A stretch of DNA of 9,245 nt from Candidatus Poseidoniales archaeon (lineage in GTDB: Archaea > Thermoplasmatota > Poseidoniia > MGIII > CG-Epi1). The stretch is taken from contig DQOP01000107.1 of NCBI GenBank assembly GCA_015658585.1, forward strand, positions 1 to 9,245, read 5' to 3'. The translations under genes were made by a program, and so were the position numbers. Positions 5,648 to 9,245 of the stretch are shown piece by piece. Below the pieces are notes generated by a model. It did not search any database and was not told where the DNA came from. It saw nothing but the letters and a program-made list of their open reading frames with translations. Within the stretch, counting starts at the first letter, position 1; every line of letters begins with the position of its first letter.

Positions 5648-7219
5648 CTAATCTCTATAAGTATCTGGGAAGAACAACAAAAGAACGGTTATGATCTCCA
5701 ACCTTCCTAACATCATCAACACAGAAAGAAAAAATAAGGTTGGGTCCCCAAAATCACTGTATGTTTCCGTGGGGCCAATAACACCTATGCCCGGACCTAT
5801 ATTGGACAGACATGAAAGGGAGGTGGATATACCATCGATCAAGGTCAGACCGGGTTCCAGATACAATGTCACCAGAGAACCTATCAAGAAAATGATAATG
5901 AATATAAAGAAAAAGACACCGACATTACGGAAAAGATTCTCATCCAGAACCTTGTCCCCAATTCTAAGTTTAATGATAGCACGAGGATGTATAACCAAGA
6001 CCAGTTCCCTCCTCAAGGCCTTCAACAACAGCATTATTCGTACCATCTTGATTCCACCCGTTGTGGATCCCGCACAACCGCCCATGAACATAACTAACAA
6101 TAACACAAAGACTGACATTCTTGGCCAATCCGTATAATTTACCGTTGTGAAGCCAGTGCCTGTCAATAGGGATGCGATTTGGAAGGCTGTATGACTAAAA
6201 TTGGAGGCGATATCGGAATTATCCTTAGACTCCAGAACAAGATTTACAAATATTAGAGAAAAAGAAGTCAGAACCAGGAAGAAATAAAATCTTAATTCAT
6301 CATTACCTCTAAAAAGGTTAAACGATTTCTTTATCCTTAGAGAAATAGGATTCTCACTATTGAGCAACGTAGTGGATACGTAATACAGTAAAACGAAGTT
6401 TACGCCTGAAATTAGCATAAAGAAAGTAACGATCGAATCGGCAGCCGTGCTGTCGTATGAACCAATCGATTCCACCTTTGGTGAGAAACCACCGGTTGAA
6501 ACAGTTGAAAAGGAATTACAAATAGAATCGTAAAGAGGAATATCTCCCAGAAAACGGAGAAGGACTATCTCGGCTACGGTCAAGGCAAGGTACAAACTCC
6601 ACAAAAGGCGCGCTGTCTGGGCCATCTGAGGTTTTAATCTGGTAAGGCCAGTTCCTGGCATCTCGGCCTGAAGAACCTGAATGCCACCTCCAAAAAGCCT
6701 TGAGAAAATAATAGTAGCCAAAACAATAATTCCCATTCCCCCCAACCATTGAGTCTGTGATCTCCACAATAGAAGTGATTTAGGAGCATCAAAATATCCT
6801 TCTTCATATTGGCTGGAATTTACGATCGTGGCACCCTCAGGAACCTCAAACATAGTTGCACCAGTTGTTGTCAGTCCGGACATGGACTCGAACAGGGCTC
6901 CGGCCAGACCAATTTCATATGACATCAAGCCCATCTGTTCCGATACCATGTAGGGTATGGCCCCAACAACCACCATAATTATCCAGACCACACTGACCAG
7001 GACGAAAGCTTCTCGATTTCTGATATCTTCATCAATATGAAAATAAGAATAAAGAAAACCACCACCAGCTATACTCAAGACCATAGGGATACCAAACATC
7101 CGAAGCAAGTTCAGAATATCCTCACCCAAGATTAGGCCGGCCAGAATAGGCAAGATAAAAGATAATCCAAAAAAGGCTATAATCGTTCCTGCAAGATTTA
7201 GTATGAGACTAGCTCTCAT
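5648..7219 (-). CDS. trkH: TrkH-type K+ uptake channel subunit
   Basis: The 523-residue membrane protein is full length for TrkH/KtrB. It has the fourfold M1-P-M2 repeat with four selectivity-filter loops: LTTTGATMF (116-124), VSTGGFS (240-246), LTGTGFTTV (352-360) and LSNIGPGIG (471-479). The gly-rich gating loop in the third repeat is visible as FMGGCAGSTTGGIKMVRIM (378-396). The typical C-terminal signature MLGRLEIITVLLLFFP (503-518) is intact. It moves K+ (possibly with Na+ or H+) across the cytoplasmic membrane and is gated by the TrkA ring. Its ATG comes 3 nt after the trkA stop, so the two are co-translated. The fourth filter has Asn-Ile-Gly instead of Thr-x-Gly, a variation that is common in this family. 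Confidence 0.96.
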   Translation of the reverse strand: MRASLILNLAGTIIAFFGLSFILPILAGLILGEDILNLLRMFGIPMVLSIAGGGFLYSYFHIDEDIRNREAFVLVSVVWIIMVVVGAIPYMVSEQMGLMSYEIGLAGALFESMSGLTTTGATMFEVPEGATIVNSSQYEEGYFDAPKSLLLWRSQTQWLGGMGIIVLATIIFSRLFGGGIQVLQAEMPGTGLTRLKPQMAQTARLLWSLYLALTVAEIVLLRFLGDIPLYDSICNSFSTVSTGGFSPKVESIGSYDSTAADSIVTFFMLISGVNFVLLYYVSTTLLNSENPISLRIKKSFNLFRGNDELRFYFFLVLTSFSLIFVNLVLESKDNSDIASNFSHTAFQIASLLTGTGFTTVNYTDWPRMSVFVLLLVMFMGGCAGSTTGGIKMVRIMLLLKALRRELVLVIHPRAIIKLRIGDKVLDENLFRNVGVFFFIFIIIFLIGSLVTLYLEPGLTLIDGISTSLSCLSNIGPGIGVIGPTETYSDFGDPTLFFLSVLMMLGRLEIITVLLLFFPDTYRD

Positions 7220-7222
7220 TAA

Positions 7223-8587
7223 TTACTGGAAAAAGTTCTCCACCTCAGGTAGTTGATTTTTAAGGGTGAATACCAAAACATGATCCCCTGCCTGCAAAAC
7301 CGACTCACTATCTGGAAATAGTGATTCGCCATCTCTGTTAATCATAGCTAGCAATGTATTATCCGGAACATTGAGATCCTTGAGTTTCGTATCAGTTTTT
7401 CCATTCTTACCGTTAATCAAGAACTCGCGAATTGAGGCATCGCCGCCCTCCAATTCTTCCATGCCCTCTAACTCGTCTGTCGATGTGACACGATTTATTA
7501 TTGCATTAACGGTAATTCTCTTTGGATTTATCAAAGTATCGATACCTATGTCTTGAACGACGTACTCCAATTCGGTCTGATAGACCAAGGCTACGGTACG
7601 CTTCGCCCCTTCCTTCTTAGCCAATAGGCAGCTCAGAACATTAAGGTCCTCTCTGTCAGTAGCAGCGACGAACAAATCCTCGTAACGTATGCCCTCTTCT
7701 CTCAAAAAATGGCGATCGGTCGGAGAACCAACCAATACTCGAACCGCTTCAGGAAGCTGGGAACTAGCAATCTCAGCCATCTCCTTATCGGGTTCGGTAA
7801 TGTAAATTTCAACCTCTTTGTACCTTTTTGCGACCTGTTTAGCAAGTCTGATAGCAATTTTGCTGGTACCAGCAATCATTATACGTTTGATATTCCTTTC
7901 ACCGGTTATTTCCTTGGGTATTCCTAATACCTTGGACAATGCCTCTAATTCACTGTATTCACTAAGTAAAACCATTATCCTATCTCTGGGCATCAATGTG
8001 TCGCTAGACGTGGGGATAATCACACCTTCCTCCCGTGCAATCAGGACAATACGGCAATGGGGTGGCAAAGAAATATTTCCAAGAGGGCGACCGACAGAAG
8101 GTGAACTATCACTCAGCCTGACCTCCAAAATTCTAAGTTTCCCCACCGAAAAATGTTCCAATCTGGTCAGAGCCGGTCTGGAGAGAATTTGCCATATCCG
8201 GTGCATTGCTAATTCATCCGGGCTAACGTAAGCATCGACCCCGAAGATTTGCTGATGGTTTTGTTCGGACGGTAAATCAGTGAATGCCGAATCGTTGATT
8301 CGAGCTATAGTATTACAGCCTGCTTGTTTGGCAAGAATACAACTCAATATGTTAACCTCATCCTTTCCGGTTACCCCAATAAATATATCAGCTCCCTCTA
8401 AAGAAGCTTCATCAAACAGAAGCCTTGGCGAAGCGGCATTCCCCTGGAAGACTTGTGCATCTAGGGTCTGTGCACGCTTTACGGCAGCGGGATTGGAATC
8501 TACTAATGTTACCTCGTGTCCTCGATAAACAAGGTCACGGGCGACACGGAATCCAACCTCACCAGCACCCGTAATGAGGACTCGCAT
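7223..8587 (-). CDS. trkA: TrkA, tandem-RCK nucleotide-binding regulator of K+ uptake
   Basis: With ATG 8587 the product has 454 residues and the four-domain TrkA layout. TrkA-N1 (1-120) has VLITGAGEVG with the Rossmann GAGEVG at 7-12 and the acidic residue Asp30 for NAD(H). TrkA-C1 spans about 145-220. TrkA-N2 starts at about 234 (KRIMIAGTSKIAIRLAKQ), and TrkA-C2 is about 385-450. It sits on the cytosolic face of TrkH and gates it according to bound nucleotide. The second Rossmann loop reads GTSKIA instead of GxGxxG, so its nucleotide binding may be altered. A GTG at 8599 could add four residues, but the ATG is preferred because a TATA box lies 26 nt upstream of it and only 14 nt from the GTG. 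GAAGG also lies 5 nt before the ATG. Confidence 0.95.
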   Translation of the reverse strand: MRVLITGAGEVGFRVARDLVYRGHEVTLVDSNPAAVKRAQTLDAQVFQGNAASPRLLFDEASLEGADIFIGVTGKDEVNILSCILAKQAGCNTIARINDSAFTDLPSEQNHQQIFGVDAYVSPDELAMHRIWQILSRPALTRLEHFSVGKLRILEVRLSDSSPSVGRPLGNISLPPHCRIVLIAREEGVIIPTSSDTLMPRDRIMVLLSEYSELEALSKVLGIPKEITGERNIKRIMIAGTSKIAIRLAKQVAKRYKEVEIYITEPDKEMAEIASSQLPEAVRVLVGSPTDRHFLREEGIRYEDLFVAATDREDLNVLSCLLAKKEGAKRTVALVYQTELEYVVQDIGIDTLINPKRITVNAIINRVTSTDELEGMEELEGGDASIREFLINGKNGKTDTKLKDLNVPDNTLLAMINRDGESLFPDSESVLQAGDHVLVFTLKNQLPEVENFFQ

Positions 8588-8607
8588 TATTGCCTTCACA
8601 AGGAGGG

Positions 8608-8617
8608 TTTTTTAAAA
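8608..8617 (-). promoter_or_regulatory. TATA box of the trkA-trkH operon
   Basis: The minus strand reads TTTTAAAAAA, centred about 26 nt before the ATG at 8587. It fills part of the 44-nt gap between the DUF368 gene and trkA. This suggests that trkAH can be transcribed independently of the upstream gene and helps to choose the ATG over the GTG at 8599. Confidence 0.5.
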
Positions 8618-8631
8618 GCTCTCGTAGCGAT

Positions 8632-9243
8632 TTAAGACCAGTTTCGGACCTCAAATTGCTTTAATCCATATGAAGCCGCTATTCCGCCACCAAAAAATAA
8701 GAAGGTCAAGAATATAGAGACTATAGGTAAATCTTCAAGGACCTGAAGATATAGATTGGGAGACAGTCCTTCTCCGTCATAGTTTTCCTTCCAAGGCCAC
8801 AACGTAATCAACGAACCACACATTAATCCAGATAACATTGCCATTGTATTGTCAAGATATTGATCTATCATGTACTTCATAACTGGAACAAACGTAAACA
8901 AACCGATTATGCCACCCAGAATCAGATACATAAGTGGCTCCAGACCCCCTCCATGAAACGAACTAGCTATTGAATTGTATTGTCCAAGGGTTAGAAGGAC
9001 TAAAGCCCCGCTTACACCAGGTAGCAACATAGCTGTGAGAGCAAACATCCCGCCAACAATTAGCATAACTTTACTGTCACTATCAGATTCTAAATTAATG
9101 CTAGTGTAAACGAAAACAACTCCTGCCACTGCCAGAAGATAGTGCTTGAGCTCGGGAGTAGCAACATAACGCCATGGCTCTCTTATGCTAAAAAGTACTA
9201 AACCAAAAAAGAAAGAGAAGATGTAAGGTCCTGTTGAATCTTT
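8632..9243 (-). CDS. DUF368 membrane protein, probable polyprenyl-phosphate translocase (5' end missing)
   Basis: The frame is open to the right window edge (203 residues visible), so the GTG at 9129 is an internal valine and not the start. The visible part is the C-terminal two thirds of a DUF368 protein, usually about 270-300 residues. It begins with GPYIFSFFFGLVLFSI near the edge, then has the second-repeat hallmark MLLPGVSGALVLLTLGQY and later LSGLMCGSLITLWPW. The family's matching first-repeat motif (ADxxPGVSGGT) must lie beyond the edge. Five or so membrane segments are visible. Bacterial DUF368 proteins (PopT) were shown to recycle undecaprenyl phosphate across the membrane. In an archaeon the lipid would presumably be a dolichyl-type phosphate used for protein glycosylation. 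That last step is inference. Confidence 0.9.
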   Translation of the reverse strand, partial: KDSTGPYIFSFFFGLVLFSIREPWRYVATPELKHYLLAVAGVVFVYTSINLESDSDSKVMLIVGGMFALTAMLLPGVSGALVLLTLGQYNSIASSFHGGGLEPLMYLILGGIIGLFTFVPVMKYMIDQYLDNTMAMLSGLMCGSLITLWPWKENYDGEGLSPNLYLQVLEDLPIVSIFLTFLFFGGGIAASYGLKQFEVRNWS

Positions 9244-9245
9244 AC

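Noticed and set aside
5691..6137. A 148-codon plus-strand open frame.
   Set aside because: It lies wholly antisense to trkH, whose filter and C-terminal motifs are intact, and its translation has no recognisable pattern.
7818..8231. A 137-codon plus-strand open frame.
   Set aside because: It is antisense to trkA, which is conserved throughout; it is a shadow frame.
8588..8599. GTG start of trkA at 8599.
   Set aside because: The TATA box would be only 14 nt from it, too close for archaeal transcription; the ATG at 8587 starts directly at the Rossmann strand.
9127..9129. GTG at 9129 as the start of the DUF368 gene.
   Set aside because: The same frame stays open to the window edge and the upstream residues (PYIFSFFFGLVLFS) fit the DUF368 membrane core, so the GTG is internal.

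Overview
The window looks like chromosomal DNA from a euryarchaeon, most plausibly a marine Thermoplasmatota-type lineage such as Poseidoniales (Marine Group II). The support is the side-by-side presence of the small subunit of archaeal DNA polymerase D (DP1) and a full Orc1/Cdc6 initiator, together with archaeal TATA-like boxes about 26-28 nt upstream of several start codons and a near absence of Shine-Dalgarno sites. The lineage is an inference from gene content and moderate GC. No rRNA, tRNA, CRISPR array or insertion sequence was found, and no gene-free stretch exceeds 300 bases.

Left part (1-1566). The tail of a plus-strand protein (3-77), possibly a glycosyltransferase C-terminus, runs into a tightly coupled minus-strand pair: a VOC/extradiol-dioxygenase-like protein (1122-1523) followed after 2 nt by an ATP-grasp ligase of the carbamoyl-phosphate-synthase-like type (58-1119). 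The pair has its own TATA box and probably forms a small biosynthetic unit with unknown substrate.

Replication part (1567-4828). polB/DP1 (minus) and orc1/cdc6 (plus) are divergent and separated by about 145 bp. The polB-proximal 76 bp are about 79% A+T, and the cdc6-proximal part holds a nested inverted repeat over a TATA-like box. This is the best candidate for a replication origin. A small, charged, Trp-containing protein of unknown function converges on cdc6 with a 9-nt overlap of 3' ends.

Membrane part (4874-9243, all minus). In transcription order this is a DUF368 membrane protein (cut by the window edge; the family includes polyprenyl-phosphate translocases), then trkA and trkH (3 nt apart, a K+ uptake system with its own promoter), then a six-TM Frag1/DRAM/Sfk1-family protein with its own TATA-like box, and then the small unknown protein. 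Apart from the candidate origin, the least explained items are the VOC/ATP-grasp pair, the small cdc6-adjacent protein, and the hairpin in the promoter region of that small gene.
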